A stretch of 34,714 nt of DNA from positions 1 to 34,714 of the forward strand of contig JASGCO010000038.1 of the NCBI GenBank assembly GCA_030054095.1, in the 5' to 3' direction. Position 1 is the first letter of the stretch; the number at the start of each line of letters is the position of its first letter. Shown in pieces: positions 14,481-23,028 of the stretch. Made by a program: the position numbers and the translations under genes. The DNA comes from Sediminibacterium sp. (GTDB lineage Bacteria; Bacteroidota; Bacteroidia; B-17B0; Aurantibacillaceae). The notes beneath the pieces were generated by a model. The model saw only the letters and a list, made by a program, of their open reading frames with translations. It was not told the origin of the DNA and made no database searches.

Positions 14481-15158
14481 ATGAAAAACTTGCTACTTAT
14501 TACGGTTGTTATTATTGTTGTGTTATTCCCGTTCAATTCAGTAAAAAGTCAAACGTTTAACTGGCAAAACATGGGTAACGAAAAAAAACATATTGCCAGT
14601 GTTAACGCCGGGCTCGAATTTGGTATTGTTTACGGACTTGCCTACAACTACGCGTTTAAACTGTTTCATTTACCGGTAGTGACTGGTATAGAATATTCCA
14701 TTCCTTCGGGTAAAACCATTGGCGACGACTTTAAAACCAAAACGGGTTTACAAGTACAATGGCTCAACATCCATCACTTTTGTCTTAACACCCGGGCACA
14801 AGCTATTTTACGACGTTATAAAAATGACTTCCTTACCCTTACCAATGCCGGCAGCGATCTGGCTTTAACCGCCGGGTATTACCGCAACCATTGGTTTTTG
14901 GCAGCTGAAGCAGGTTTCGATAAAGCCATTGCCACTCATTTTAAACATTCAACAGCCTATCGTGGCAACTACGCCGGGGCTTTGGATGGATGGTACGAAT
15001 CTACTACCGGTGGCAATGTTTACTTTGGCGCGCAGGCGGGCGTATCTGTTAAGCAGCACGAGGTATTTATATGTGCCGGTAAATTATACACACAGGATTT
15101 GAAAAGCACCCCCATGATTCCGTTTTACGCCCGCATAGGATACACTGTTAAGTTTTGA
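14481..15158 (+). CDS. Hypothetical outer-membrane beta-barrel-like protein
   Basis: 225 residues with a signal peptide at about 1-23 (cleavage after VKS or so in FPFNSVKSQTF). The rest alternates polar and apolar residues with many glycines and aromatics (AGLEFGIVYGLAYNYAFKLF, YFGAQAGVSV) and ends in an aromatic, IGYTVKF. Terminal phenylalanine after alternating strands is typical of outer-membrane barrels. I recognise no named family. It is the last gene of the probable operon with the repeat protein and the hydrolase, all three exported. Confidence 0.72.
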   Translation: MKNLLLITVVIIVVLFPFNSVKSQTFNWQNMGNEKKHIASVNAGLEFGIVYGLAYNYAFKLFHLPVVTGIEYSIPSGKTIGDDFKTKTGLQVQWLNIHHFCLNTRAQAILRRYKNDFLTLTNAGSDLALTAGYYRNHWFLAAEAGFDKAIATHFKHSTAYRGNYAGALDGWYESTTGGNVYFGAQAGVSVKQHEVFICAGKLYTQDLKSTPMIPFYARIGYTVKF

Positions 15159-15174
15159 GGAAATAATGGGTTTA

Positions 15175-15195
15175 CCCGGTACAGGCTGTACCGGG
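15175..15195. terminator. Hairpin between convergent genes, possible terminator
   Basis: A perfect 10-base inverted repeat (CCCGGTACAG at 15175-15184 and CTGTACCGGG at 15186-15195) around one base. It lies 16 bases after the stop of the barrel gene, between genes transcribed toward each other. There is no T-run on either side, so intrinsic termination is uncertain. No other element is visible in 15159-15303. Confidence 0.4.
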
Positions 15196-15303
15196 CTCAA
15201 ATCTATAAATCCATTTGTGCATTATCTTCCCTATGTTTGATGGGGTTGTCGTATCAGTAGCCGTTTTATCCTACCCGTTTATCTGTGCCTTCCAAAAAAA
15301 CAC

Positions 15304-15975
15304 TTAATTTATAAGATCCTTCCGTACACTAAAAAAGCGGTACTGCACCCCTATATTCATCCCAAAGCCCTGTCCCTTCCATTTAGCGACTATATAACTG
15401 TTAAACACATCGTTATTACTGGTCATATTATTGTAACTAACAAATGGCGTATAGGCCGATACGTGAAACCCAAACCGGCGGATATATACACGGGCTGTTA
15501 AATGCAGGTCGGCATAGGTGCCCTTTCCTTCTACCGATGTTTTGTTAACATCATTACTATTATAGGTTAATCCACTATACCCCATGTTTCCGCCAAACAA
15601 GAGGTTAAAATGTTTGTTATGGGTTATGTGCAGATTAAGTGTCCCCAATACCTCAAACGAATGCGCATCGGGTCTGGTTTTGGTTACTTTATCTTCCGAA
15701 GTAAAATACGTGTTAAATTTGGCCCTTCCGCCTACACTGATCCACTTGGCTAATCCTACTTCGGCTCCAAAAGAAAAATTTGAATTGGCCGCCCCGTCTT
15801 TAATTGTGGTATCTTTTTCTATGCTCAAATTCTTGTACCGGTAATTGTATTCGGTACTCATGCCTTCTATACCAGCATTGGCATCAATAACCAATGCGCC
15901 CAGGTACATAGATTGCGATTGTCCTTTTGTTACTACACATAATACTGCCATCAGGGCGATAATTTGTTTTTTCAT
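15304..15975 (-). CDS. Outer-membrane beta-barrel protein partner of the PorE-like gene
   Basis: 223 residues with a signal peptide (MKKQIIALMAVLCVVTKGQS). The mature part consists of alternating strands rich in glycine and aromatics (NSNFSFGAEVGLAKWISVGG, FNLLFGGNMGYSGLTY), and the last strand is GMNIGVQYRFF. I assign an outer-membrane barrel of unknown family. It is shorter than PorP/SprF proteins (about 300). Its ATG overlaps the stop of the OmpA-family gene upstream (ATGA on the minus strand at 15972-15975), so the two are co-translated and probably form a pair in the envelope. Confidence 0.75.
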   Translation of the reverse strand: MKKQIIALMAVLCVVTKGQSQSMYLGALVIDANAGIEGMSTEYNYRYKNLSIEKDTTIKDGAANSNFSFGAEVGLAKWISVGGRAKFNTYFTSEDKVTKTRPDAHSFEVLGTLNLHITHNKHFNLLFGGNMGYSGLTYNSNDVNKTSVEGKGTYADLHLTARVYIRRFGFHVSAYTPFVSYNNMTSNNDVFNSYIVAKWKGQGFGMNIGVQYRFFSVRKDLIN

Positions 15976-17945
15976 TTTCCGGTAATTTTAAATTCGGTTC
16001 TTCTGTTTTTTGCTTTATTTTCAGGGCTATCATTCGGTACTTTGGGGCGCGTATCCGCATAACCTTTATAACTTAGTCGTTCGGCATCTATTTTACCCTC
16101 TCTGATCAGAAACTCCATTACCGATTTGGCCCGGTTGGCCGAAAGGGTCAGATTAAACTTTTTATCCCCGCTATTGTCGGTGTGCCCCCCCAACTCTATT
16201 TTTACGGTGTTATGTTTGGTTAAAAACTGGGCCAGTTTTATAAGTTCGGTTTTACTTTCGGGCTTTAAATCCCATTTATTTACATCAAAAAATACATTTT
16301 TCAGTTCTACCACACTTCCCGTATCCAAAGGCTCCAGGGGAATATCAATTACAAAGGGTTTACTGAAATCAGCCTCCCGGTCTTTCAGCGAAAAGTTCTC
16401 ACTGTAAAATAAAAATCCCTCTTTGTTTACATTTACCAGATAATTTTTATTGGCGGTAAGTGTTACCAGAAACTCGCCTTTACTGTCAGAGTATGAACGG
16501 GTAATGTTTTTCCCGTTTTCCAGATCAAACAGTTCAAAGTTTGCTTCCAGCGGTTCTTTGGTGCGCGCGTTATATATTTTTCCCCGGGTGTACGTCATTT
16601 TTTCAGGGCGAATGTCTTCCGGTAAATCGAATTGATAAATATCTAATCCGCCATATCCCCCATCACGGTTACTGGCAAAATAAGCCAGTTTGCCTGATGG
16701 ATCTACGAGTAAACTGTTTTCATCATTTGCCGTATTAATAGGATACCCCAGATTAACCGGCGGTCCCCATTCTCCGTTAGGCTGACGTTTGCTCATAAAT
16801 AAATCATCTCCCCCTAAGCCCGGATGTCCGTCACTGGCAAAATAAAGTGTCATGTTATCCGGATGTATGAAAACGGATGATTCGTTCCCTTTAGAGTTTA
16901 TAACATCGCTTAAACGCACAGCCGGTTGAAATTTTCCATCCTCTCCAATTACACTCATGTAAATATCAATGTTTTTACGACCTCCCGCTCTGTCCACCGT
17001 TCCTTTAATAAAGTAAAGCGTTTTGCCATCGCTGCTAAAACTGGGCTGGGTTTCCCAGTTGGCCGAATTAATGGAGCTCCCTGCATTACGGGCGCGGGTC
17101 CAGCGGCCATTTACTTTCTGCGAATAAAAAATATCGCAACTGCCATAACCTTTACGGTCTTCGGCGCCATAATCGCCAAACTGCCCTATACACGATGCAA
17201 AAAACATAATGTTACCATCGGCACTTAATGTAGGCGCGCCTTCGTTCCCGGCTGTATTTACCTGCGGAACAGGCAAAGCGGCCTGCCATACATTATTTTC
17301 TTTCCGGCTCATGTAAAAATCTTCCTGATGATCCATGGGGTTACCGGCATTATAAATATCTCTTGTGAATAAAAACAATCGCCCGTCACCATTTATGGCC
17401 GGGAAATACTCATCAAAACTGGTATTAATCCCTGCGCCCACATTTACAGGTTTAAACGGTTTGGGATTTTTTACCAGCGAAGACGCGTAATCGCAGTTCT
17501 TTATTAACTGAAGCGCCTCTTCTTTTAAATTCGGGTTAATCCGTTCGTTTTTTACAAAATTCTGGAACGCGAGTTTAGCATTGTCATAATCCGAAATGGC
17601 CATACAGGCCCGCCCCAGGTAAAAATTATTATCCACCATAAAGCGCGGAGCAATTTCTATGGCCTTTTTGTAATTGGTAATGGCCTCCTGATAACGCCCC
17701 TTATACCCCAGAAAATCGGCATACGCCGAATACGCTTCGGTAAAATTAGGATCTTCTTTAATAGCCGCCTGTATCTTCTTTTCAGCCTCCGCGTCTTTTT
17801 TATAATTAAAAAGCGTACGGCTTTCTTCAAAATACTTAATGGCTTTTTTATTGGTACTGCTGTATTGTCCGGGCGGTAAACTCTGACCAAACACACCAGA
17901 TGAAAACAAGTACCAGACTAAAAAGAGCGCAATAATTTTTTTCAT
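15972..17945 (-). CDS. PorE-like OmpA-family protein (TPR, PD40 propeller, CRD, OmpA domain)
   Basis: Periplasmic peptidoglycan-binding protein. Order of parts: signal peptide (1-20), TPR helices at about 33-150 (ATYSAYADF-like, YQEAITNYKKAIEIAP), a WD40-like PD40 propeller at about 170-440 (FLFTRDIY, MFFASCIGQFGD, LYFASDGHPGLGGDDLFMSK, AYFASNRDGGYGGLDIYQFD), a carboxypeptidase-regulatory-like domain at about 450-535, and an OmpA_C domain at 543-655 with GGHTDNSGD and LSANRAKSV. The Asp and Arg there are the usual diaminopimelate ligands. This four-part order and the length of 657 match PorE of the type IX secretion system, which links the secretion apparatus to the cell wall. Other Bacteroidota OmpA proteins share the plan, so the assignment is by architecture. 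It overlaps the downstream barrel gene by 4 bases. Confidence 0.88.
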   Translation of the reverse strand: MKKIIALFLVWYLFSSGVFGQSLPPGQYSSTNKKAIKYFEESRTLFNYKKDAEAEKKIQAAIKEDPNFTEAYSAYADFLGYKGRYQEAITNYKKAIEIAPRFMVDNNFYLGRACMAISDYDNAKLAFQNFVKNERINPNLKEEALQLIKNCDYASSLVKNPKPFKPVNVGAGINTSFDEYFPAINGDGRLFLFTRDIYNAGNPMDHQEDFYMSRKENNVWQAALPVPQVNTAGNEGAPTLSADGNIMFFASCIGQFGDYGAEDRKGYGSCDIFYSQKVNGRWTRARNAGSSINSANWETQPSFSSDGKTLYFIKGTVDRAGGRKNIDIYMSVIGEDGKFQPAVRLSDVINSKGNESSVFIHPDNMTLYFASDGHPGLGGDDLFMSKRQPNGEWGPPVNLGYPINTANDENSLLVDPSGKLAYFASNRDGGYGGLDIYQFDLPEDIRPEKMTYTRGKIYNARTKEPLEANFELFDLENGKNITRSYSDSKGEFLVTLTANKNYLVNVNKEGFLFYSENFSLKDREADFSKPFVIDIPLEPLDTGSVVELKNVFFDVNKWDLKPESKTELIKLAQFLTKHNTVKIELGGHTDNSGDKKFNLTLSANRAKSVMEFLIREGKIDAERLSYKGYADTRPKVPNDSPENKAKNRRTEFKITGK

Positions 17946-18048
17946 ATTCAGATCATTTCATTTTTAATTGCCATTGGTAAACGGTGTTTAGTGATGCTAC
18001 CGTTTAACATTAAAGATCACAGGTTGGTTTCAGAAAATAGCCAACACC

Positions 18049-19902
18049 TTACAATTGGTAGCCTACCCAGGCTTTAAGCGTTTGCTTTTGCTGCTCATCT
18101 ATACCCGGAATCAGCGAAATCACATTTTTTTGAGTGACTTCCACTTTTTTGGCAAATCCGTTCAGTTTCTTCAGTTTATACTTTCCTTTGCGTTTAGGAC
18201 GGTACACTTCAATCCATACCTCATCCCCCTCTTTCAGATTTTGATAGTAGCCCGCAAAAATATTCTGAACCTGATCCATATCTACTACTGTGTTGTTTAG
18301 CTTAAACAATTCGTCCCCTTCTTTAAATTTAAACTGTTTACCAAATTCATCGCATTTTTTCACATTCAGAAATACCAGTCGTTTGGTATCGTCATTATAT
18401 CCCACGTCCATTCCACCTAACGTAAACCGCATTTCTTTGCGTTCCTTTTCAAGGTTAATGCCTATAAGTTTAAGCACATCCGCTAAAGGCAGCGGCTCTT
18501 TCCCTTCCACATACCGTTTTAAAAATGTTCCTATTTCAGGAAAGGTTAATTTTTCAATATCTGCAAAGAGGTCTTCATCATTAAACGATTGATGCTTGCC
18601 ATATTTCAAAGCCAGATCTTTCATCAGATTCTGAGTTCCGTAATTACCATGACTGTAGTGACGCATTAAAATATCGAGACATAGCCCAATTAACGCGCCT
18701 TTTTCATAAACGTTACCATACTGAGGGTAAATTTTAGGATTAAGCACATTTTTACTCATATAAGTAAAACTCATGGTATCATTAAACTGCTCTAAACTGT
18801 TCTGATACTTTTCAATCATTACCTCAAAAAACTTATCAATTTCGATAAGTCCGGCACGGGCCTGGGCATGATGCGCCGCGTACTCTGTCATCCCTTCGTA
18901 TAACCAGAGGTGTTTACTCATAACCGGCTTGTTAAAATCAAAATCGCCGATTTCTTTAGAGTGAATATTAAGAGGCGTTACAATGTGGAAAAACTCATGC
19001 GCGCATACATCGCGCAGGGTTTGGCGTAAAGTAGCCGTATCGGGCATTTCATACAACACGTAAAACGACGAATACGAATGTTCCAGCGCCCCGGATGCTC
19101 CCGATAAGGTGGGTTTATCTACAAAATTAAACAGGAAGGCATACTTTTTCACAGGCAGTTCGCCGCCCAGATAATCCTTCTGAGCATACAGTAGTTCCTT
19201 TAATGTAGAAGCAATAAATGCCGATGAAATTTTTTTATTGGGTGAGTAAGAAGAAACCAGTACCTGTGTATTTGCCACTTCGATTGTGGTGGTATCGGGG
19301 CGACAATATAAAATGGGAGAATCTACCAACTCATAATAATCGGGCGCTGTAATAATATCCTTTTGCGCGGCAATTTTAAGATCGGTTAGACCCGTAGATG
19401 GGTAAAATCCTTCCGGTTTATTAAACTCCAGTACATAATTTTTCCGTAAATGGTTTTTAAAGTAACCAAAAAAACCATGGGTGTTAATCCCGAACACGGT
19501 GTTTGACTCTATATTGGTACCTCCCGGTTCAAATACCACACTCTCCTTAATGGCCGTGTCCCAGGTATCTTCAACTTCGTAAGTTATTTTCGACAGAGAG
19601 CGGGCATTACGAATGGTAAACGTATTAACATCTGCTTTTTGCACAGGTATCTCTTTGCCACTTTTATCCAAGGCTTTAAAGTTGCTCACAAAACGACCAA
19701 AATCGTAAACGGAATACGTACCGGGTACCATGGCCGGAAAACAAAATTGTACCTCGTCTTCGTTAAACGACGGCGGTACCAGTTCTATCTGTAATTTATC
19801 ATTGGTAACAGCAGCCAGATTAATGTAGTAACGATAAGTGTCATCCGCCCATAATTTGAAACTTAGTAAACTGAAAAGAATGCAGGAGAAAAGGATACGC
19901 AT
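18049..19902 (-). CDS. M61 family metallopeptidase with C-terminal PDZ-like domain
   Basis: Zinc aminopeptidase-like enzyme of family M61 (glycyl aminopeptidase group). A signal peptide spans 1-19. The N-terminal beta domain holds the family motif FCFPAMVPGTYSVYDFGRFV (54-73). The catalytic domain has GALEH (271-275), zinc motif HEFFH at 302-306 and the third ligand E336 in LWLYEGMTEY. Residues 490-600 look like a PDZ-like domain (GDELFKLNNTVV, EGDEVWIEVYRPKRKGKY). 617 residues is the usual size. Location is periplasmic or outside the cell. It follows the CPBP protease gene by 19 bases on the same strand, so the two are likely co-transcribed. The gap to the OmpA-family gene is about 100 bases. 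Confidence 0.93.
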   Translation of the reverse strand: MRILFSCILFSLLSFKLWADDTYRYYINLAAVTNDKLQIELVPPSFNEDEVQFCFPAMVPGTYSVYDFGRFVSNFKALDKSGKEIPVQKADVNTFTIRNARSLSKITYEVEDTWDTAIKESVVFEPGGTNIESNTVFGINTHGFFGYFKNHLRKNYVLEFNKPEGFYPSTGLTDLKIAAQKDIITAPDYYELVDSPILYCRPDTTTIEVANTQVLVSSYSPNKKISSAFIASTLKELLYAQKDYLGGELPVKKYAFLFNFVDKPTLSGASGALEHSYSSFYVLYEMPDTATLRQTLRDVCAHEFFHIVTPLNIHSKEIGDFDFNKPVMSKHLWLYEGMTEYAAHHAQARAGLIEIDKFFEVMIEKYQNSLEQFNDTMSFTYMSKNVLNPKIYPQYGNVYEKGALIGLCLDILMRHYSHGNYGTQNLMKDLALKYGKHQSFNDEDLFADIEKLTFPEIGTFLKRYVEGKEPLPLADVLKLIGINLEKERKEMRFTLGGMDVGYNDDTKRLVFLNVKKCDEFGKQFKFKEGDELFKLNNTVVDMDQVQNIFAGYYQNLKEGDEVWIEVYRPKRKGKYKLKKLNGFAKKVEVTQKNVISLIPGIDEQQKQTLKAWVGYQL

Positions 19903-19921
19903 ATTTAAAGTATAAATGCTT

Positions 19922-20893
19922 TTATTTAAGAAGCAAGTTAGTATTTTTCCAACGATATTTTAGCCAAAAAACAATAAATGAAACCAGCGCCAGACAGAGC
20001 GCAAGTACCAATTCGGCAGCGGCACTTTCGGTATTGGCATAAAATAAAGCATCCGTCTTAATGACCGAGTGAGGCGAGGTAACCAGAAGGGAAGAAAAGA
20101 AATTATTGGCGAAATGAATGCCATAGGCCAATTCCAGTCCTTCATCGAGCAAGGTTAATGCTCCTAAAAAGAGCGCGAACCCGGCATAATAGCAACTCAT
20201 AATACCCCATCCGTACTTACCGACCTCCGGATTACTCATGTGTGCCAGAGTAAACAAGGCCGACGTGATTAAAAGCGGCACCCAGCCATTTTTAAAAATC
20301 TGTGAAAATCCCTGAAGCAGATACCCTCTGAACACCAGCTCTTCGGTAAGCGTTTGTATAGGCAGAAAAATAGCGCATACCAGAATTAATACCAAAAACC
20401 GCTGCAGGTTAAACTGAACCGTTAACGATCCCGGCTCTATAAAGTACCCTATAAGCATGGCACCACAGAGTAACCCGCCCCAGATAAGAAAAGAAAACCA
20501 AAACCGGTTGAAGCGGAAACGATCGAACCCCGTTATTACATGAAGCAACTTTTTTTTATGTATAAACTTTATAACGACATACAATCCCAGAAAAGCAAAC
20601 ACAAAAATACTGAACTGGGCAATCAGGATGTAGAATTTGTCAATGTTTAAGCGTTCAGCATCAAAAATAATATAGTTGTTTTCGTTTATTTCCTGGAGCG
20701 AAATCCCCATTTCAGTAGCCCTTTGCATCAACGGAATAAACATAAGACCTCCAATAATCAGGTAACCGGTTACCAGCATCAGAATACCAAAAAAATACAT
20801 CCATGGCTTGTTTTCGCCGTTAAGCCGGCCACTCAGTAAAAACAAATTATTAAACGGCAAGCGTTGAGGCGTATGTTCTGTATTTTCTTCCAT
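19922..20893 (-). CDS. CPBP family intramembrane glutamic endopeptidase
   Basis: Integral membrane protease of the CPBP/ABI family (Rce1-like). It has about eight hydrophobic segments in 323 residues. The catalytic motif EExxxR is EELVFRG with E184, E185 and R189. Motif 2 is H218 in FTLAHMSNPE, and motif 3 is H260 with N264 in YGIHFANNF. All expected active-site residues are present. Such proteins cleave within or near membranes, and substrates in Bacteroidota are unknown. It is the first gene of the minus-strand run with the M61 peptidase, and is divergent from the peroxidase gene across a 61-base gap. A TATAATTG on the minus strand within that gap is one base off the TAnnTTTG box. Confidence 0.92.
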   Translation of the reverse strand: MEENTEHTPQRLPFNNLFLLSGRLNGENKPWMYFFGILMLVTGYLIIGGLMFIPLMQRATEMGISLQEINENNYIIFDAERLNIDKFYILIAQFSIFVFAFLGLYVVIKFIHKKKLLHVITGFDRFRFNRFWFSFLIWGGLLCGAMLIGYFIEPGSLTVQFNLQRFLVLILVCAIFLPIQTLTEELVFRGYLLQGFSQIFKNGWVPLLITSALFTLAHMSNPEVGKYGWGIMSCYYAGFALFLGALTLLDEGLELAYGIHFANNFFSSLLVTSPHSVIKTDALFYANTESAAAELVLALCLALVSFIVFWLKYRWKNTNLLLK

Positions 20894-20954
20894 AAATTAA
20901 CCTTTTGCAGGTTATGCAATTATAGGGTTAAAAATAAGTGTTTAACTTTGAAGC

Positions 20955-21914
20955 ATGAAAATTAAATACTGGATTCTTTCTGTTAATTTCCTGTTTTTTG
21001 TGGTTTCCTGTACAACAACTAATTCTGACAAACTTTTGTATTCTGAAGTGGAATTGGGGAAAGCGCTGTTTTTTGACACCATCTTATCACGCGATTCATC
21101 TGTTTCCTGCGCCAGTTGTCACAATCCGGCGTTCGCATTTGCTGACCCGGCACCATTCAGTAAAGGGGTATTTAATCAGCTAACCGGTCGCAACACGCCA
21201 GGAGTAATGAATTTAAAGGACCGTAATCATTATTTTTGGGATGGCCGGGCAGCCACACTGGCCGACCAGGCACTGGGGCCGATCGAAAGTCCCGTTGAAA
21301 TGGATTTACCCATCAGTTTGGCAGTTAAACGCCTACGGGAATCGGCTCTTTATAATAAATCGTTTTACGCTATATACGGAAAGGCCCCCAACCGCGAGTT
21401 ACTTGGCCGCGCTTTGGAAGCGTACCAAAATATACTGGAAACCACTAATAGCGCGTTTGACCGTTACATGAAAGATAACGATACCCTGCACTTTAGTGAA
21501 TCGGCCAAACGCGGGTTAGAAATATTTAATACGAAAGCAAAATGTTTCGACTGTCATTTTGGTCCCGATTTTTCAGGAAATGATGATTTTAAAAACATTG
21601 GCTTATACAACGGTACCGATGCCGACTGGAGAGATGTGGGCCGTTTTGCCATTACCGGTAACAAAAAAGACTTAGGAAAATTTAAAACTCCGGGATTACG
21701 AAACAGTTCTGTTACAGCCCCCTACATGCACAACGGGAAATTTAAAACCCTGAAAGAAGTTATTGAATTTTACAATGAACCCGATAAGTTTGTTAAAAAT
21801 GCCATTAACAGGGATACGCTTTTACAAAAGCCATTAGGTTTAACCGAAACGGAGAAAAAAGACCTTGAAAACTTCCTGTTAAGTTTAACCGATGAGCAAT
21901 TTATAAAAAAATAA
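20955..21914 (+). CDS. Cytochrome c peroxidase (MauG/CcpA-type di-haem), lipoprotein
   Basis: Di-haem peroxidase of the CcpA/MauG family that reduces hydrogen peroxide with electrons from cytochrome c, or oxidises another partner. There are two CxxCH haem sites: CASCH at 52-56 and CFDCH at 197-201. The conserved TPGVMN and YFWDGRA stretches follow the first haem, and PGLRN and APYMHNGKF follow the second. The lipobox VVSC puts the lipid cysteine at 19, giving a membrane-tethered periplasmic enzyme. A TAACTTTG at 20943-20950 matches the -7 box but ends only 4 bases before the ATG, so either the transcript is nearly leaderless or another promoter is used. The signal peptide fixes this ATG as the start. 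Confidence 0.94.
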   Translation: MKIKYWILSVNFLFFVVSCTTTNSDKLLYSEVELGKALFFDTILSRDSSVSCASCHNPAFAFADPAPFSKGVFNQLTGRNTPGVMNLKDRNHYFWDGRAATLADQALGPIESPVEMDLPISLAVKRLRESALYNKSFYAIYGKAPNRELLGRALEAYQNILETTNSAFDRYMKDNDTLHFSESAKRGLEIFNTKAKCFDCHFGPDFSGNDDFKNIGLYNGTDADWRDVGRFAITGNKKDLGKFKTPGLRNSSVTAPYMHNGKFKTLKEVIEFYNEPDKFVKNAINRDTLLQKPLGLTETEKKDLENFLLSLTDEQFIKK

Positions 21915-21961
21915 ATACATTTTACAGTTCCGGCAGATACACCGGTTAATGATTTTAAGTT

Positions 21962-21969
21962 TACATTTG
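21962..21969 (+). promoter_or_regulatory. -7 box upstream of the RidA gene
   Basis: TACATTTG matches TAnnTTTG exactly and lies 23 bases before the RidA ATG. No TTTG lies at the -33 distance. The leader contains AAAAGGAAAAGC, a modest Shine-Dalgarno-like stretch. Confidence 0.55.
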
Positions 21970-21992
21970 TTAAAAGGAAAAGCAAAGCATTT

Positions 21993-22373
21993 ATGAAAAA
22001 GATTGTTCAAACAGCGGATGCTCCGGCGCCAATTGGCCCCTATAATCAAGCCGTTATTGTAGGCGATACCATGTACATCAGTGGAACCATTGCCATGGAT
22101 TTACAAAGCAAACAATTGATTAAAACTACCATTAAGGAAGAAACTAAAATGGTGATGGATTATTTGGGGGCTATTTTAAAAGCGGGAGGATGTACGTTTG
22201 ATAATGTGGTAAAAAGCACCATCTTTTTGAACGACATGAATAATTTCGTGCATGTAAATGAAGTATATGCTTCTTATTTTAACGGTGATTTCCCTGCACG
22301 CGCCACCATTCAGGCTGCCCGGCTTCCAAAGGATGCCAATGTGGAAATTAGCGTGGAAGCGAAAATTTTTTAA
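21993..22373 (+). CDS. ridA: RidA family reactive imine/enamine deaminase
   Basis: Small cytoplasmic trimeric enzyme that hydrolyses reactive enamines and imines made by PLP enzymes such as threonine dehydratase. At 126 residues it is standard length. The opening DAPAPIGPYNQAVIVGDTMY is the family signature. The C-terminal signature FPARATIQAARLPKDANVEI contains the catalytic arginine R103. No signal peptide is present. It is apparently a single-gene unit, with its own -7 box at 21962. Nothing unusual was seen. Confidence 0.95.
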   Translation: MKKIVQTADAPAPIGPYNQAVIVGDTMYISGTIAMDLQSKQLIKTTIKEETKMVMDYLGAILKAGGCTFDNVVKSTIFLNDMNNFVHVNEVYASYFNGDFPARATIQAARLPKDANVEISVEAKIF

Positions 22374-22530
22374 TAACTGCCCTCTTCATTTTTCTTGCTG
22401 ATTTTTATCAGTTACCGCAATGTAATCAATTGACCAAATGGGATGCTGTGGCCATTTATCAGAGTAGTTGGTAAGGTGTTTTCTGTTCTAAGTATTTTCG
22501 TATTATTGGTTCATAATATTTTTGACAAAA

Positions 22531-22561
22531 TTTGCATTTGTTGAAAATTTATTTACCTTTA
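22531..22561 (+). promoter_or_regulatory. Bacteroidota-type promoter of the RRM gene
   Basis: TTTG at 22531-22534, then 19 bases, then TACCTTTA at 22554-22561, one base from TAnnTTTG. The start site would be near 22567, about 20 bases before the RRM ATG at 22588. This excludes the longer frame that opens at 22522. Confidence 0.6.
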
Positions 22562-22587
22562 TCATATATTTTTTAGATTCTATTACT

Positions 22588-22851
22588 ATGAACATTTTTG
22601 TTAGTAACATTAGTTTTAAAGTTCGTGAACAAGCCTTGTCAGATTTGTTTAGCGCTTATGGTGAAGTGGTAAGTGTGCGCATCATTAAAGATAAAGAAAC
22701 GCGCCGCAGTAAAGGGTATGGTTTTGTAGAAATGGCGAACGCCGAAGAAGGTAATGCCGCTATTAACGGGCTTAACGGCACCTTACATTACGATCGTAAC
22801 ATTGTTGTTGCCGAAGCTAAAGGTAAAAAAGAAGAGTCGCCAGCCGCTTAA
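22588..22851 (+). CDS. Small single-RRM RNA-binding protein
   Basis: 87-residue cytoplasmic RNA-binding protein with one RNA recognition motif. RNP2 is NIFVSNI near the start and RNP1 is KGYGFVEM near residue 45. A short charged tail, KGKKEESPAA, ends the protein. Bacteroidota and Cyanobacteria carry several such small RRM proteins, and recent work in Bacteroides links them to global post-transcriptional control. The frame is open from an ATG at 22522, but the extra 22 residues are not RRM-like and the promoter lies inside them. It is followed by an intrinsic terminator at 22873. Confidence 0.94.
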   Translation: MNIFVSNISFKVREQALSDLFSAYGEVVSVRIIKDKETRRSKGYGFVEMANAEEGNAAINGLNGTLHYDRNIVVAEAKGKKEESPAA

Positions 22852-22872
22852 TTTACAGTTAATATGATTTTC

Positions 22873-22903
22873 AGCCGGTGGTAAACTCCATCGGCTTCTT
22901 TTT
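22873..22903 (+). terminator. Intrinsic terminator after the RRM gene
   Basis: A stem of AGCCGGTGG (22873-22881) and CCATCGGCT (22888-22896), 8 of 9 paired and the ninth a G-T wobble, with a 6-base loop. The TTCTTTTT tail follows. It ends the RRM transcript. Confidence 0.8.
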
Positions 22904-23002
22904 GAATCACAACTTTAACACACCAGTTTCGTTCCGTAGATTCATCCGTTTTCTTTTTCCTTATTTTTCGTTTCTCCGTCATCTATCTCCGGACTTAAAC
23001 CG

Positions 23003-23010
23003 TATTTTTG
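23003..23010 (+). promoter_or_regulatory. -7 box upstream of the S9 peptidase gene
   Basis: TATTTTTG matches TAnnTTTG exactly and lies 18 bases before the ATG at 23029. The -33 region is T-rich but lacks a clear TTTG. Confidence 0.5.
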
Positions 23011-23028
23011 TAATCAAACTTTTTAATA

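Noticed and set aside
22522..22587. 22-residue N-terminal extension of the RRM protein
   Set aside because: The promoter (22531-22561) lies inside it and the residues do not belong to an RRM, so translation starts at 22588.
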